A stretch of DNA of 64,000 nucleotides from Pseudomonas frederiksbergensis (GCF_001874645.1 NZ_CP017886.1:3224001-3288000), one strand, 5' to 3'. Shown: positions 36,250 through 46,063, numbered from the stretch's first letter. Translations and numbers: made by a program. The notes: generated by a model not told the origin, from the sequence alone.

Positions 36250-36744
36250 ATGCAGAAAATTCTGGTGAGTCGTTGTCTGTTGGGCCACCGTGTGCGTTAC
36301 GACGGCGGGGCCAGTGGGCCGTTCAATCAGCTGGAACAGTGGATCGCCGAAGGTCGGGTGATCCCTTTGTGTCCGGAAGTCGCGGGCGGTTTGCCAACGC
36401 CACGGGCGGCGGCCGAGATTCCTGGCGGGCAAGGGGTTCAGGTGCTCGACGGTACAGCGCGGGTGATCACGGCCGAGGGCGAGGATGTCAGCGCCGAGTT
36501 TCTTTCGGGCGCCCATCAGGCACTGGAACGGGTGCAAAAACACGCGATCCGTATCGCCGTGCTCAAGGCCAACAGCCCGTCCTGCGGCAACCTGCTGACC
36601 TATGACGGGACCTTCAGCGGGGTCAAAGTCAGCGGCGAGGGCGTCACCGCTGCCTTGCTGATCCGCAATGGGGTGCAGGTGTTCAGCGAGTTGGAGTTGG
36701 CTGAGGCTGCTATCGCACTGGCTGCGTTAAACGTCAGTCCGTAG
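36250..36744 (+). CDS. DUF523 family protein
   Basis: 164 aa with the family cysteine motifs VSRCLLGHRVRYDGG, VIPLCPEVAGGLPTPR and LKANSPSCG, suggesting a metal or cluster site. Function is not known to me; some relatives act in 2-thiouracil desulfurisation. It is coupled to the oxygenase. The TAG stop is supplied by the start of a REP element (CCGTAGGAGCTGCC). Confidence 0.85.
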   Translation: MQKILVSRCLLGHRVRYDGGASGPFNQLEQWIAEGRVIPLCPEVAGGLPTPRAAAEIPGGQGVQVLDGTARVITAEGEDVSAEFLSGAHQALERVQKHAIRIAVLKANSPSCGNLLTYDGTFSGVKVSGEGVTAALLIRNGVQVFSELELAEAAIALAALNVSP

Positions 36745-36823
36745 GAGCTGCCGAAGGCTGCGATCTTTTGATCTTTGCCATGCGTTGTCGGCAGGAAAGA
36801 TCGCGGCCTGCGGCAGCTCCTAC
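36741..36823. repeat. Inverted REP pair (GATCGCAGCC family)
   Basis: GTAGGAGCTGCCGAAGGCTG with CGATCTTTTG, and AAAGATCGCGGCCTGCGGCA with GCTCCTACGG, lie tail to tail between convergent genes. The first three bases hold the DUF523 stop codon. Confidence 0.85.
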
Positions 36824-36836
36824 GGTACGGCAGGCC

Positions 36837-37610
36837 TTAAGGTATCGGCGGCTGACTCGCGTCCATGCCAAACCATTTCTCCGACAGCGCCATCAATCGG
36901 CCGTCTGCCTTGATCCGTTGCAGGGCTCGGTCGAGGCTGGCCTGGAATGCCGGGTTACCCTTCTGAAACGGAATCGCCAGGCTCAGGGTCGGACCGACCT
37001 TGGCACCTTCTTTCACCGGTAGACGACTGTCGCGGATGGCGTAGGGGATCAGCAAGCGATCGCTGATGGCTGCGTCGATCTGTTTGTCTGCCACGTCTTT
37101 GAGCGGCTGCTGCGCGTCGGGATAGCTGCGCAGGTCAATGCCTTCAACGCCTCGCGCCTGTTCGACGAACTGGCTGCCTTGCGCCACCCCCAGGGACTGG
37201 CCCTTGAGCTCCAGCAAAGTGCCGAGCGGGCGTTGTTCTTCCTGGCGCACGATCAATTGTGCGCTTGAATAACTATAAGGCTCGCTGAAGTCGAAACGAT
37301 CCTTGAGTTCCGGAGTCAGTGCTATGTGGTTGATGGCGACGTCGTACTTGCCGCTCTCGACCCCCGGCAGCAGATCGCTTGAATCGGTGACAACGAAGTC
37401 GGCGCGCACATCCAGTTCGTTGGCCAGCAGTTGGCCCAGTTCGACTTCGAAGCCGCTGAGCTTGCCGTCTTCCTTGAAATTGAACGGTGGTGTGTTGGCT
37501 TCAAGCGCAATGCGCAACTCGCCACGGTCGTTTATATCGTCGATCAGTTCAGCATGAGCAAAAGGGCTCACAAGGGGCAGCAACAGTATCAGGCCAGGCA
37601 GAAAGCGCAT
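36837..37610 (-). CDS. Amino-acid type periplasmic substrate-binding protein
   Basis: 257 aa from an ATG at 37610, 5 nt after AAGGAG. A signal peptide (MRFLPGLILLLPLVSPFAHA) is followed by an SBP family 3 fold: GELRIALEANTPPFNFKEDG, LSGFEVELGQLLANELDV, YDVAINHIALTPELKDRFDF and LMALSEKWFG. No permease or ATPase gene is beside it, so it is an orphan binding protein or feeds a transporter encoded elsewhere. Confidence 0.88.
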   Translation of the reverse strand: MRFLPGLILLLPLVSPFAHAELIDDINDRGELRIALEANTPPFNFKEDGKLSGFEVELGQLLANELDVRADFVVTDSSDLLPGVESGKYDVAINHIALTPELKDRFDFSEPYSYSSAQLIVRQEEQRPLGTLLELKGQSLGVAQGSQFVEQARGVEGIDLRSYPDAQQPLKDVADKQIDAAISDRLLIPYAIRDSRLPVKEGAKVGPTLSLAIPFQKGNPAFQASLDRALQRIKADGRLMALSEKWFGMDASQPPIP

Positions 37611-37742
37611 GGTCACTCCTTGAATTCATTATGTGCGACGCGCTGTTTCGGTGCGCTTTGCTATGGTGTTGAGGTGCTTCGACAACGAATTGCTACGAAG
37701 TTGTCACAACCGTAGAGATTAAGTTCAAAACTGGAGAAAAGA

Positions 37743-38180
37743 ATGAAAACCTTTATGTCACGTGCAGTTCTCGCCGGTCTGATGCTCAGCGCTTCGATGC
37801 TGGCGAGCGCCGCGGATGTCCCCCGCACCAAGGCCCCTGAGGGTGCGAAGGTGTATATCGTTTCCCCGGCGGACGGTGCGACCGTGGATAAAACCTTCAA
37901 GGTCAGATTCGCGGTTGAAAACATTGCCCTGGCGCCGGCCGGCGATCAGACCGCACATACCGGCCACCACCACCTGCTGATCGACGTCGCCCAATTGCCG
38001 GCCGAGAACATGCCGATCCCGGCGGACGCCAACCACCTGCATTTCGGCAAAGCCCAGACCGAAACCGACGTGACCCTGACGCCGGGCAAACACACCTTGC
38101 AACTGGAACTGGGCGACAAAAATCACGTGCCGTTCGATCCGCCGATCATCTCGAAAAAGATCACCGTGACCGTGAAGTAA
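37743..38180 (+). CDS. DUF4399 domain exported protein
   Basis: 145 aa with a signal peptide (FMSRAVLAGLMLSASMLASA). The mature domain is KVYIVSPADGATVDKTFKVR, with the His-rich stretch TAHTGHHHLLID and NHLHFGKAQTET suggestive of metal binding, and HTLQLELGDKNHVPFDPPI. This matches the DUF4399 pattern; function unknown. It is followed by a shared terminator with serA. Confidence 0.8.
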   Translation: MKTFMSRAVLAGLMLSASMLASAADVPRTKAPEGAKVYIVSPADGATVDKTFKVRFAVENIALAPAGDQTAHTGHHHLLIDVAQLPAENMPIPADANHLHFGKAQTETDVTLTPGKHTLQLELGDKNHVPFDPPIISKKITVTVK

Positions 38181-38192
38181 GTTTTTCCAGGC

Positions 38193-38226
38193 ATGAAAAA
38201 GGGAGACCCGAGGGTCTCCCTTTTCA
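38193..38226. terminator. Bidirectional terminator between DUF4399 and serA
   Basis: AAAAAGGGAGACCC-GAG-GGGTCTCCCTTTT-type hairpin (arms GGGAGACCC and GGGTCTCCC) with A and T tracts on either side serves both convergent genes. Confidence 0.92.
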
Positions 38227-38240
38227 TTGACGCTTGAGCG

Positions 38241-39470
38241 TTAGAACAGCACGCGGCAACGAATGGTGCCGTTGATGTGCTGCAGCTTCTCTTGCGCCAG
38301 GTCCGAGTATTCGGCGTCGACGTCGATCACGACGTAGCCGACTTTCTCGTTGGTCTGCAGGAACTGACCGGAAATGTTGATACCGTTTTCGGCGAAAACC
38401 TTGTTGATCTCGCTCATCACACCCGGGATGTTCTGGTGGATGTGCAGCAAACGGTGCTTGCCAGGGTGAGCCGGCAGGGCCACTTCCGGGAAGTTGACCG
38501 AGGACACCGACGTACCGTTGTCGCTGTACTTGACCAGCTTTTCAGCCACTTCCAGGCCGATGTTGGCTTGCGCTTCAGCGGTGGAGCCGCCGATGTGCGG
38601 GGTCAGGATCACGTTGTCCAGGCCACGCAGCGGGCTTTCGAACTCTTCGTCGTTGGAGCGTGGCTCCACCGGGAATACGTCGATGGCCGCGCCGATCAGG
38701 TGCTTGTCCTTGATCGCGTCCGCCAGGGCGTCCAGCTCGACCACGGTGCCGCGAGCGGCGTTGATCAGGATCCCGCCCTTCTTGATGGCGCGGATTTCTT
38801 TCTCGCCCATCATCCACTGGGTGGCAGCGGTTTCCGGTACGTGCAGGGTCACGATGTCGGACATGCCCAGCAGCTCGTGCAGGTTGCCGACCTGGGTGGC
38901 GTTACCCAGTGGCAGCTTGGTCACGGTGTCGTAGAAGTAAACCTGCATGCCGAGGCCTTCAGCCAGGACCGACAGTTGTGTGCCGATCGAGCCGTAACCG
39001 ACGATACCCAGCTTCTTGCCGCGGATTTCAAAGGAGTTGGCCGCGCTTTTGATCCAGCCACCACGGTGGCAGGAAGCGTTTTTCTCAGGGATGCCGCGCA
39101 GCAACAGGATCGCTTCAGCCAGCACCAGTTCGGCCACCGAACGGGTGTTGGAGTACGGTGCGTTGAAGACAGCGATGCCGCGTTCGCGAGCAGCGTTGAG
39201 GTCGACCTGGTTGGTGCCGATGCAGAAACAGCCAACAGCCACCAGTTTCTTCGCGTGATCGAAGATCTCTTCGGTCAGTTGAGTGCGGGAGCGAATGCCG
39301 ATGAAGTGAGCATCAGCGATCTTTTCCTTCAGCTGGGCTTCCGGCAGAGAACCCGTCAGGTACTCGATGCTGGTGTAGCCCGCCGCCTTGAGGACGTCGA
39401 CAGCCGATTGGTGGACGCCTTCGAGAAGAAGGAACTTGATCTTGCTCTTATCGAGAGAAGTCTTGCTCAT
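38241..39470 (-). CDS. serA: D-3-phosphoglycerate dehydrogenase
   Basis: First enzyme of serine synthesis (3-phosphoglycerate to 3-phosphohydroxypyruvate), which also reduces 2-oxoglutarate to D-2-hydroxyglutarate. 409 aa from MSKTSLDKSKIKFLLLEGVH, matching E. coli SerA. It has the NAD loop GIVGYGSIGTQLSVLAEGLG, the catalytic His in VILTPHIGGSTAEAQANIG and a C-terminal ACT domain (HIHQNIPGVMSEINKVFAEN) for serine feedback. It diverges from its metabolic partner at 39674. A longer in-frame start at 39515 is unlikely. Confidence 0.96.
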   Translation of the reverse strand: MSKTSLDKSKIKFLLLEGVHQSAVDVLKAAGYTSIEYLTGSLPEAQLKEKIADAHFIGIRSRTQLTEEIFDHAKKLVAVGCFCIGTNQVDLNAARERGIAVFNAPYSNTRSVAELVLAEAILLLRGIPEKNASCHRGGWIKSAANSFEIRGKKLGIVGYGSIGTQLSVLAEGLGMQVYFYDTVTKLPLGNATQVGNLHELLGMSDIVTLHVPETAATQWMMGEKEIRAIKKGGILINAARGTVVELDALADAIKDKHLIGAAIDVFPVEPRSNDEEFESPLRGLDNVILTPHIGGSTAEAQANIGLEVAEKLVKYSDNGTSVSSVNFPEVALPAHPGKHRLLHIHQNIPGVMSEINKVFAENGINISGQFLQTNEKVGYVVIDVDAEYSDLAQEKLQHINGTIRCRVLF

Positions 39471-39673
39471 CTGCGTAAACCTGTGTCCCGGAGAAAAATG
39501 GCAGGAAATGGTCAACAGAGGCTGACCCGAACGGCAAGAATGCCGTTACCGCAGAATAGCCTTTGGGCACTACCCTGCGGGGTCGGTATGCTAGCATATG
39601 CACCCCGTAAACACTCATTCCTACGACGTGAAGCGTACTCAGGATGACCATGAAATGTTCGAGAGTTCTGTCG

Positions 39674-41068
39674 ATGACCAATCCCGCCCTGATTGAAGAG
39701 CTGAAGACCCTGGTTGAGCCTGGCAAGGTACTGACCGATGCCGACTCCCTGAATGCTTACGGTAAGGATTGGACCAAGCATTTCGCCCCGGCCCCGACGG
39801 CTATCGTGTTCCCCAAGACCACCGAGCAGGTCCAGGCCATCGTCCGCTGGGCGAATGAGCACAAGATTGCGCTGGTGCCGTCTGGCGGACGCACCGGACT
39901 GTCGGCTGCTGCCGTGGCGGCCAATGGCGAAGTGGTCGTGTCCTTCGACTATATGAACCAGATTCTCGACGTGAACCTGACCGACCGCACTGTGGTCTGC
40001 CAGCCGGGCGTGGTCACCGAGCACTTGCAGAACGTGGCCGAAGAAAAAGGCCTGTACTACCCGGTGGACTTCGCTTCCGCCGGTTCCAGCCAGATTGGCG
40101 GCAATATCGGCACCAATGCCGGCGGGATCAAGGTTATTCGCTACGGCATGACCCGTAACTGGGTCGCTGGCATGAAAGTCGTGACCGGCAAGGGTGACCT
40201 GCTGGAACTGAACCGCGACCTGATCAAGAACGCCACCGGCTACGACATGCGTCAGCTGTTCATTGGCGCTGAAGGCACCCTGGGTTTCGTGGTTGAAGCG
40301 ACCATGCGCCTTGATCGCGCTCCGAAAAACCTTACCGCGATGGTTCTCGGCACTGCCGACTTCGACTCGATCATGCCGGTGTTGCACGCGTTCCAGAGCA
40401 AGCTCGACTTGACCGCGTTCGAGTTCTTCTCCGATAAGGCGCTGGCCAAAGTCCTCGCGCGCGGCGACGTGCCGGCGCCGTTCGAATCCGATTGCCCGTT
40501 CTACGCGCTGCTGGAATTCGAAGCGACCACTGAAGAAGTGGCCAACCATGCGCTGGAAACTTTCGAGCACTGCGTTGAAGAAGGCTGGGTGCTCGATGGC
40601 GTGATGAGCCAGAGCGAATCGCAGCTGCAAAACCTCTGGAAGCTGCGCGAATACATCTCCGAGACCATTTCCCACTGGACGCCGTACAAGAACGACATTT
40701 CGGTCACAGTCTCGAAAGTCCCGGCATTCCTGAAGGAAATCGACGCGATCGTCGGTGAGCACTACCCGGATTTCGAAATCGTCTGGTTCGGCCACATCGG
40801 CGACGGCAACCTGCACTTGAACATCCTCAAACCGGAAAACCTCAGTAAGGATGAGTTCTTCGCCAAGTGCGCGACCGTCAACAAGTGGGTGTTCGAAACC
40901 GTCGAGAAGTACAACGGCTCGATCTCCGCCGAGCACGGCGTGGGCATGACCAAGCGTGACTACCTGACGTACAGTCGCTCGCCGGTTGAAATCGAATACA
41001 TGAAAGCCGTCAAAGCGGTGTTCGACCCGAACGGCATCATGAACCCGGGCAAAATTTTCGCTGTTTGA
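39674..41068 (+). CDS. FAD-binding oxidase, D-2-hydroxyglutarate dehydrogenase type
   Basis: 464 aa from MTNPALIEELKTLVEPGKVL; alternative ATGs at 39644 and 39650 have a better AGGA ribosome site, so the start is uncertain by up to 10 residues. The FAD-binding type 4 domain shows ALVPSGGRTGLSAAAV and GGNIGTNAGGIKVIRYGMTR, and the C-terminus has the metal site FGHIGDGNLHLN and SAEHGVGMTKRDYL. In Pseudomonas this enzyme reoxidises the D-2-hydroxyglutarate made by SerA and drives serine synthesis; the divergent pairing with serA fits exactly. Confidence 0.9.
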   Translation: MTNPALIEELKTLVEPGKVLTDADSLNAYGKDWTKHFAPAPTAIVFPKTTEQVQAIVRWANEHKIALVPSGGRTGLSAAAVAANGEVVVSFDYMNQILDVNLTDRTVVCQPGVVTEHLQNVAEEKGLYYPVDFASAGSSQIGGNIGTNAGGIKVIRYGMTRNWVAGMKVVTGKGDLLELNRDLIKNATGYDMRQLFIGAEGTLGFVVEATMRLDRAPKNLTAMVLGTADFDSIMPVLHAFQSKLDLTAFEFFSDKALAKVLARGDVPAPFESDCPFYALLEFEATTEEVANHALETFEHCVEEGWVLDGVMSQSESQLQNLWKLREYISETISHWTPYKNDISVTVSKVPAFLKEIDAIVGEHYPDFEIVWFGHIGDGNLHLNILKPENLSKDEFFAKCATVNKWVFETVEKYNGSISAEHGVGMTKRDYLTYSRSPVEIEYMKAVKAVFDPNGIMNPGKIFAV

Positions 41069-41105
41069 ACCCGCTGTACCTGATGAATCAATGAGGGAGT
41101 CGGTA

Positions 41106-41771
41106 ATGAGCTATCAGCACCAGTATGTCGACGGTACGCGTATCCATTTTCCGATCGGGAAAGTGGTGTGCATCGGGCGTAACTACGCCGAACACGCCAA
41201 GGAACTGGATAACCCGGTGCCGACCGAGCCGCTGTTGTTCATCAAGCCGGGCAGTTGCGTGGTGCCGCTGGACGGTGGTTTTGCGATTCCGACCGAGCGT
41301 GGCTCGGTGCACTACGAGGCAGAAATCGCCGTGTTGATCGGCAAGCCCTTGTCGACCAAACCGAGCCGCGAAGAAGTGCTGGATGCGATCTCCGGATTTG
41401 CCCCGGGGCTGGACCTGACCTTGCGCGACAAGCAGGCCGAGTTGAAATCCAAAGGTCTGCCGTGGGAAATCGCCAAGTCATTCGACGGCGCCTGCGTACT
41501 GGCACCGTTCGTGGTCAGCAGCACCTTCCCGGACCTGACCGACATTGGTATCCGCCTGACCATCAATGGTGAAGTTCGTCAGGACGGCAGCAGCAGCGCG
41601 ATGCTCAACCCGATTGTGCCGATGATCCAGCACATGGCCGGCTGTTTCTCGCTGCAGGCCGGTGACGTGATCATGACCGGCACCCCGGTCGGCGTGGGTC
41701 CGTTGAACGTTGGCGATGAGCTGGTGCTGGAACTGCCGGGCGCCGGCAGCTTCAGCAGTAGTGTTCGCTAG
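41106..41771 (+). CDS. Fumarylacetoacetate hydrolase family protein
   Basis: 221 aa from MSYQHQYVDGTRIHFPIGKV, 37 bp after the FAD oxidase. It has the FAH C-terminal fold with the metal ligands in VHYEAEIAVLIGK and RDKQAELKSKGLPWEIAKSF, and VIMTGTPVGVGPL at the end. Members act as acylpyruvase or oxaloacetate decarboxylase; the co-directional position suggests a role in clearing an oxoacid, but specificity is not readable. Confidence 0.88.
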   Translation: MSYQHQYVDGTRIHFPIGKVVCIGRNYAEHAKELDNPVPTEPLLFIKPGSCVVPLDGGFAIPTERGSVHYEAEIAVLIGKPLSTKPSREEVLDAISGFAPGLDLTLRDKQAELKSKGLPWEIAKSFDGACVLAPFVVSSTFPDLTDIGIRLTINGEVRQDGSSSAMLNPIVPMIQHMAGCFSLQAGDVIMTGTPVGVGPLNVGDELVLELPGAGSFSSSVR

Positions 41772-41791
41772 GGATCTGGGGAGACACCCGT

Positions 41792-41822
41792 AGCCGCAGG
41801 CGTAATGTCCTGCGGCTTTTTG
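41792..41822. terminator. Terminator between FAH gene and rpiA
   Basis: AGCCGCAGG (41792-41800) pairs with CCTGCGGCT (41809-41817) and is followed by TTTTTG. It ends the plus-strand transcript just before the rpiA stop. Confidence 0.9.
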
Positions 41823-41825
41823 CGT

Positions 41826-42497
41826 TTATGCGCGCAGGGTTTTCACGCCTTCGCTCGTGCCCAGCAGCAGCACGTCTGCCGGACGGGCGGCGAACAGGCC
41901 GTTGGTGACCACGCCGACGATGGCGTTGATCTGCGTCTCAAGTTCAACCGGGTTGGTGATCTGCATATTGAAGACGTCGAGGATGATGTTGCCGTTGTCG
42001 GTCAACACGCCTTCGCGGTAAACCGGGTCGCCGCCCAGTTTCACCAGCTCGCGGGCCACGTGGCTGCGGGCCATCGGGATCACTTCGACTGGCAGTGGGA
42101 AAGCCCCCAGGACCGGCACCAGTTTGCTGGCGTCGGCGATGCAGATGAAGGTCTTGGCCACGGCCGCAACGATTTTCTCGCGGGTCAGGGCTGCGCCGCC
42201 GCCCTTGATCAGGTTCAGGTGCTCGTCGCTTTCATCGGCGCCGTCGACGTAGAACTCCAGGTCGCTGACAGTGTTGAGCTCATACACCGGAATCCCGTGG
42301 CCCTTGAGGCGCGCGGCGGTGGCTTCGGAGCTGGCAACCGCGCCGTCGAACGCGCCCTTGTGCAGGGCCAGCGCATCGATGAAGCAGTTGGCGGTGGAGC
42401 CGGTGCCCACGCCAACGATGCTTTTATCGTCAAGTTTGGGAAGGATAAAGTCGACGGCGGCCTGGGCTACTGCCTGTTTGAGTTGATCCTGGGTCAT
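41826..42497 (-). CDS. rpiA: Ribose-5-phosphate isomerase A
   Basis: Interconverts ribose-5-phosphate and ribulose-5-phosphate in the pentose phosphate pathway. 223 aa from [20 protein letters not shown]. Signature motifs are [35 protein letters not shown] with [10 protein letters not shown], and the substrate loop [15 protein letters not shown]. It is divergent from ilvA, as in P. aeruginosa. Confidence 0.95.
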   Translation of the reverse strand: MTQDQLKQAVAQAAVDFILPKLDDKSIVGVGTGSTANCFIDALALHKGAFDGAVASSEATAARLKGHGIPVYELNTVSDLEFYVDGADESDEHLNLIKGGGAALTREKIVAAVAKTFICIADASKLVPVLGAFPLPVEVIPMARSHVARELVKLGGDPVYREGVLTDNGNIILDVFNMQITNPVELETQINAIVGVVTNGLFAARPADVLLLGTSEGVKTLRA

Positions 42498-42584
42498 GCG
42501 GGCTCCGAAAGCGGGCAAGGGAGAACGGAAAGGCCGGCATTATAAGCGCCGGGGCAGGGAAGGTCATTGTCCGATTGGCGGGTC

Positions 42585-42628
42585 AAAAGATCGCAGCCTG
42601 TAGGAGCTGCCGAAGGCTGCGATCTTTT
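42585..42628. repeat. REP palindrome (GATCGCAGCC family), short form
   Basis: AAAAGATCGCAGCCTGTAGG and AGGCTGCGATCTTTT form a compact hairpin between the divergent rpiA and ilvA starts. Most other copies lie between convergent genes or after stop codons. Confidence 0.85.
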
Positions 42629-42724
42629 CCGGCGTCCTTAACACCATCTGTTTAGTGTGGTCGCCTGGCCGAAAGCCGGGTTAGACTCCTTGGCCCTGCC
42701 CAACCCGCTCAGTGATGCTTTCCG

Positions 42725-44239
42725 ATGCTCGAACAGTACGTCAAGAAGATCCTCACCTCGCGCGTTTATGACGTTGCCGTAGAAACCCCATTGCAGACTG
42801 CTCGCCAGCTCTCCGAGCGGCTGGGCAATACTATTTGGCTCAAGCGCGAAGACTTGCAGCCGGTGTTCTCGTTCAAGATTCGCGGCGCTTACAACAAGCT
42901 GACCCAATTGAGCGATGAAGAGCGCGCCCGTGGAGTGGTCACCGCCTCGGCGGGTAACCACGCACAGGGCCTGGCGCTGGCGGCCAAGGTGTTGGGCGTG
43001 AAAGCGACCATCGTCATGCCCAAGACCACCCCGGAGATCAAGGTCGAAGGCGTGCGTTCACGCGGCGGCAAAGTGGTGCTGCACGGGGATTCCTTCCCGG
43101 AAGCCTTGGCCTACTCGCTGAAACTGGTCGACGAAAAGGGTTACGTCTACATCCACCCTTATGATGATCCGCACACCATTGCCGGGCAGGGCACCGTGGC
43201 GATGGAGATTCTGCGCCAGCACCCGGGTCCGCTTGATGCGATTTTCGTTCCGGTGGGCGGAGGCGGCCTGATTGCCGGGATCGCGGCGTACGTGAAGTAC
43301 CTGCGGCCCGAGATCAAGATCATTGGCGTCGAGCCGGACGACTCCAACTGCCTGCAAGCGGCCATGGCGGCGGGCGAGCGTGTGGTGCTGCCGACCGTGG
43401 GGATCTTTGCCGATGGCGTGGCGGTGGCGCAGATCGGCCAGCACACCTTTGAAATCTGCAAAGACTACGTTGATGAAGTCATCACCGTCAGCACTGACGA
43501 GATCTGTGCGGCGATCAAGGATATTTACGACGATACCCGCTCGATCACTGAGCCTGCCGGCGCCTTGGGCGTGGCCGGGATCAAGAAGTATGTCGAACTG
43601 TATGGCGTGACCGGGCAGACCCTGGTGGCCATCGACTCCGGCGCCAACGTCAACTTCGACCGCTTGCGCCATGTCGCCGAACGCGCCGAGCTGGGTGAAG
43701 GCCGTGAAGCGATCATCGCCGTGACCATCCCGGAGAAACCGGGCAGCTTCAAGGCGTTCTGCGAAGCCATCGGCAAACGCCAGATCACCGAGTTCAACTA
43801 CCGCTACAACACCGGCAGCGAAGCGCACATCTTTGTTGGCGTGCAAACGCACCCGGAAAACGATCCACGCAGCGCGCTGGTCGCCAGTCTGACCGAGCAG
43901 GGCTTCCCGGTGCTCGACCTGACCGACAACGAACTGGCCAAGTTGCACATTCGCCACATGGTGGGTGGCCGTGCGGCGCATGTTGTCGATGAAGTGGTGC
44001 TGCGCTTCGAATTCCCGGAGCGTCCGGGGGCGTTGTTCAACTTCCTCAACAAGCTTGGCGGGCGCTGGAACATCTCGATGTTCCACTACCGCAACCACGG
44101 CGCGGCCGATGGTCGGGTGGTCGCGGGCCTGCAAGTGCCGCACGAAGAGCGTCATCTGGTGCCGGCGGCGCTGGCAGAAATCGGTTACCCGTATTGGGAT
44201 GAGAGCGACAACCCGGCGTATCAGCTGTTCCTTGGCTGA
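42725..44239 (+). CDS. ilvA: Threonine ammonia-lyase, biosynthetic
   Basis: PLP enzyme converting threonine to 2-oxobutanoate, the first committed step to isoleucine. 504 aa. The PLP lysine is Lys51 in PVFSFKIRGAYNK; the phosphate loop is VGGGGLIAGIAAYVK, and SAGNHAQGLALAAKVLGVKA is typical. Two C-terminal ACT-like domains (about 325-500, IAVTIPEKPGSFKAFCEAIG and VVLRFEFPERPGALFNFLNK) mark the feedback-regulated biosynthetic form. Confidence 0.96.
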   Translation: MLEQYVKKILTSRVYDVAVETPLQTARQLSERLGNTIWLKREDLQPVFSFKIRGAYNKLTQLSDEERARGVVTASAGNHAQGLALAAKVLGVKATIVMPKTTPEIKVEGVRSRGGKVVLHGDSFPEALAYSLKLVDEKGYVYIHPYDDPHTIAGQGTVAMEILRQHPGPLDAIFVPVGGGGLIAGIAAYVKYLRPEIKIIGVEPDDSNCLQAAMAAGERVVLPTVGIFADGVAVAQIGQHTFEICKDYVDEVITVSTDEICAAIKDIYDDTRSITEPAGALGVAGIKKYVELYGVTGQTLVAIDSGANVNFDRLRHVAERAELGEGREAIIAVTIPEKPGSFKAFCEAIGKRQITEFNYRYNTGSEAHIFVGVQTHPENDPRSALVASLTEQGFPVLDLTDNELAKLHIRHMVGGRAAHVVDEVVLRFEFPERPGALFNFLNKLGGRWNISMFHYRNHGAADGRVVAGLQVPHEERHLVPAALAEIGYPYWDESDNPAYQLFLG

Positions 44240-44278
44240 GCGTCTACGCTGATGGGCAGTCCATAAGGAAATTGAACC

Positions 44279-44704
44279 ATGGAAACGTTAACCGCCCTGA
44301 AAGTGGCCCATGTCCTGGCAACGGTGCTGTTGCTGGCCGGTGCACTGGGTCTGGCGATCTGGGTCTGGCGCACTCGCCGCAATGGTGACGCGACGGCGCC
44401 CGCGCGCACCTTGCAACGGCCGTGGGTGTTTGTCTGGCTGGTGATGGGCCTGGCGTTGCTGAGCATGCCATTCACGGGATGGTGGATGGTGCATCTGGTG
44501 GGCTGGCCGCTGGGGCAGACCTGGATTCTGGTTTCCAGCATGATCTACACCGTCGGCGCGCTGGCGGTGTTCTGGCTGCTGGTGCGGCTTAACACGCTAC
44601 GCACTGCACCGGGGGGCAGCGGCAAGTTTACGTTTGCCTTGGCGTTGTTCAGCTTTGTCTGTTTTATCGCGATTGCCGGGTTGATGGGCGCCAAGCCGGT
44701 TTAA
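44279..44704 (+). CDS. DUF2269 family membrane protein
   Basis: 141 aa with four predicted helices (LKVAHVLATVLLLAGALGLA, WVFVWLVMGLALLSMPFTGW, WILVSSMIYTVGALAVFWLL and the last FALALFSFVCFIAIAGLMG). The pattern of a conserved His in the first helix fits DUF2269 integral membrane proteins of unknown role. It starts 39 bp after ilvA. Confidence 0.8.
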   Translation: METLTALKVAHVLATVLLLAGALGLAIWVWRTRRNGDATAPARTLQRPWVFVWLVMGLALLSMPFTGWWMVHLVGWPLGQTWILVSSMIYTVGALAVFWLLVRLNTLRTAPGGSGKFTFALALFSFVCFIAIAGLMGAKPV

Positions 44705-44709
44705 CCGGT

Positions 44710-44778
44710 AAAAGATCACAGCCTGCGGCAGCTCCTGCGTGGCATGTCTGTAGGAGCTGCCGCAGGCTGCGATCTTTT
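44710..44778. repeat. Inverted REP pair (GATCGCAGCC family)
   Basis: AAAAGATCACAGCCTGCGGC with a single A replacing G, and TAGGAGCTGCCGCAGGCTGC with GATCTTTT, sit between the convergent DUF2269 and HAD genes and probably terminate both. Confidence 0.87.
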
Positions 44779-44783
44779 GATGT

Positions 44784-45440
44784 TCAGTCGCGCAACGACA
44801 TCACCGGCCAGCCACGCTTTTCAGCTTCAGCGCGCAGATTCGGGTCCGGGTCCACGGCCACCGGGTTTGTCACTTCCTCCAGCAGCGCCAGATCGTTCAT
44901 CGAATCGCTATAGAAATAGCTGTCTTCGAGTGACAAGCCGGTCTCTTCCAGCCAGCGATTCAAGCGCGTCACCTTGCCTTCACGAAAGCACGGTACGTCG
45001 GTGCTGCGTCCGGTGTAGCGGCCGTCGATCATTTCGCATTCGGTGGCAATCAGCGTTTCGACACCCAGACGCTGGGCAATGGGACCTGTGACGAAGCGGT
45101 TGGTGGCGGTGATGATCACCAGTTTGTCGCCAGCCGCCCGGTGTTTGGCCAGCAACTCGAGGCCCTTGGGCAGCACGATCGGTTCGATGCAGTCGCGCAT
45201 GTAGTCGCGGTGCCACTCGTCCAGCACGGCCGTCTCGGTACGCCCGAGTACTTCCAGGCAAAAGTTCAGGTACGCGGCGTTGTCCAGCTTGCCGGCCAGG
45301 TAGTCCTGATAGAACTCATCGTTGCGCGTTTTGTAGGCGACGGCGTCGAGAAATCCCCGTTCACAGAGGTAGTCGCCCCACGCGTGATCGCTGTCGCCGC
45401 CCAAAAGTGTGTTGTCCAAGTCGAATAAAGCCAGACGCAT
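44784..45440 (-). CDS. HAD family hydrolase (HAD-IB, phosphoserine phosphatase-like)
   Basis: 218 aa. Motif I is [20 protein letters not shown] (nucleophile Asp and acid Asp), motif II is [13 protein letters not shown], and motif III/IV is [14 protein letters not shown] followed by [14 protein letters not shown]. The SerB-like IB subfamily acts on phosphoserine, histidinol phosphate or similar; the substrate is unclear. Divergent from rppH, an arrangement shared with P. aeruginosa PA0335-PA0336. Confidence 0.88.
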   Translation of the reverse strand: MRLALFDLDNTLLGGDSDHAWGDYLCERGFLDAVAYKTRNDEFYQDYLAGKLDNAAYLNFCLEVLGRTETAVLDEWHRDYMRDCIEPIVLPKGLELLAKHRAAGDKLVIITATNRFVTGPIAQRLGVETLIATECEMIDGRYTGRSTDVPCFREGKVTRLNRWLEETGLSLEDSYFYSDSMNDLALLEEVTNPVAVDPDPNLRAEAEKRGWPVMSLRD

Positions 45441-45583
45441 TGCAGTTACTCGCTGAAAAGTCTGTAAAAAGGTGTCCAGAATACGGTCTTTTCACAAGAG
45501 TGCACATAACGTAGGAAGCTTCGTTGCCGCCTTCACGACCTTTGTGGAACAATGCGACGACATGCGTTTGCGAGGTTGTTGCC

Positions 45584-46063
45584 GTGATCGACCCCGATGG
45601 TTTCCGCCCCAATGTCGGGATCATTCTCACGAATGATGCTGGCCAGGTGCTATGGGCTCGCCGTATCAATCAAGATGCCTGGCAGTTTCCTCAAGGTGGT
45701 ATCAATCCTCAGGAGACGCCGGAAGACGCCTTGTACCGCGAGTTGAACGAAGAAGTGGGTCTGGAGCGCGAAGATGTTGAAATTCTCGCCTGCACCCGGG
45801 GCTGGTTGCGCTATCGTTTGCCGCAACGCTTGGTCAGAACGCATAGCCAACCGCTGTGCATCGGCCAGAAACAGAAATGGTTTCTCCTGCGCCTGGTCTC
45901 CAACGAGCAGCGGGTGCGGATGGATTTGACCGGTAAACCGGAATTCGATGGCTGGCGCTGGGTCAGTTATTGGTATCCGTTGGGCCAGGTGGTGACATTC
46001 AAGCGCGAGGTTTATCGCCGCGCTCTCAAAGAGCTTGCCCCGCGCCTTTTAGCGCGCGACTGA
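45584..46063 (+). CDS. rppH: RNA pyrophosphohydrolase
   Basis: Removes pyrophosphate from mRNA 5' ends to start decay. The GTG at 45584 gives [20 protein letters not shown] and 159 aa, the length in P. aeruginosa; the ATG at 45524 would add 20 residues unlike the family. The Nudix box is complete in [20 protein letters not shown] followed by VGL. It is followed 22 bp later by ptsP, a classic gene pair. Confidence 0.95.
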   Translation: MIDPDGFRPNVGIILTNDAGQVLWARRINQDAWQFPQGGINPQETPEDALYRELNEEVGLEREDVEILACTRGWLRYRLPQRLVRTHSQPLCIGQKQKWFLLRLVSNEQRVRMDLTGKPEFDGWRWVSYWYPLGQVVTFKREVYRRALKELAPRLLARD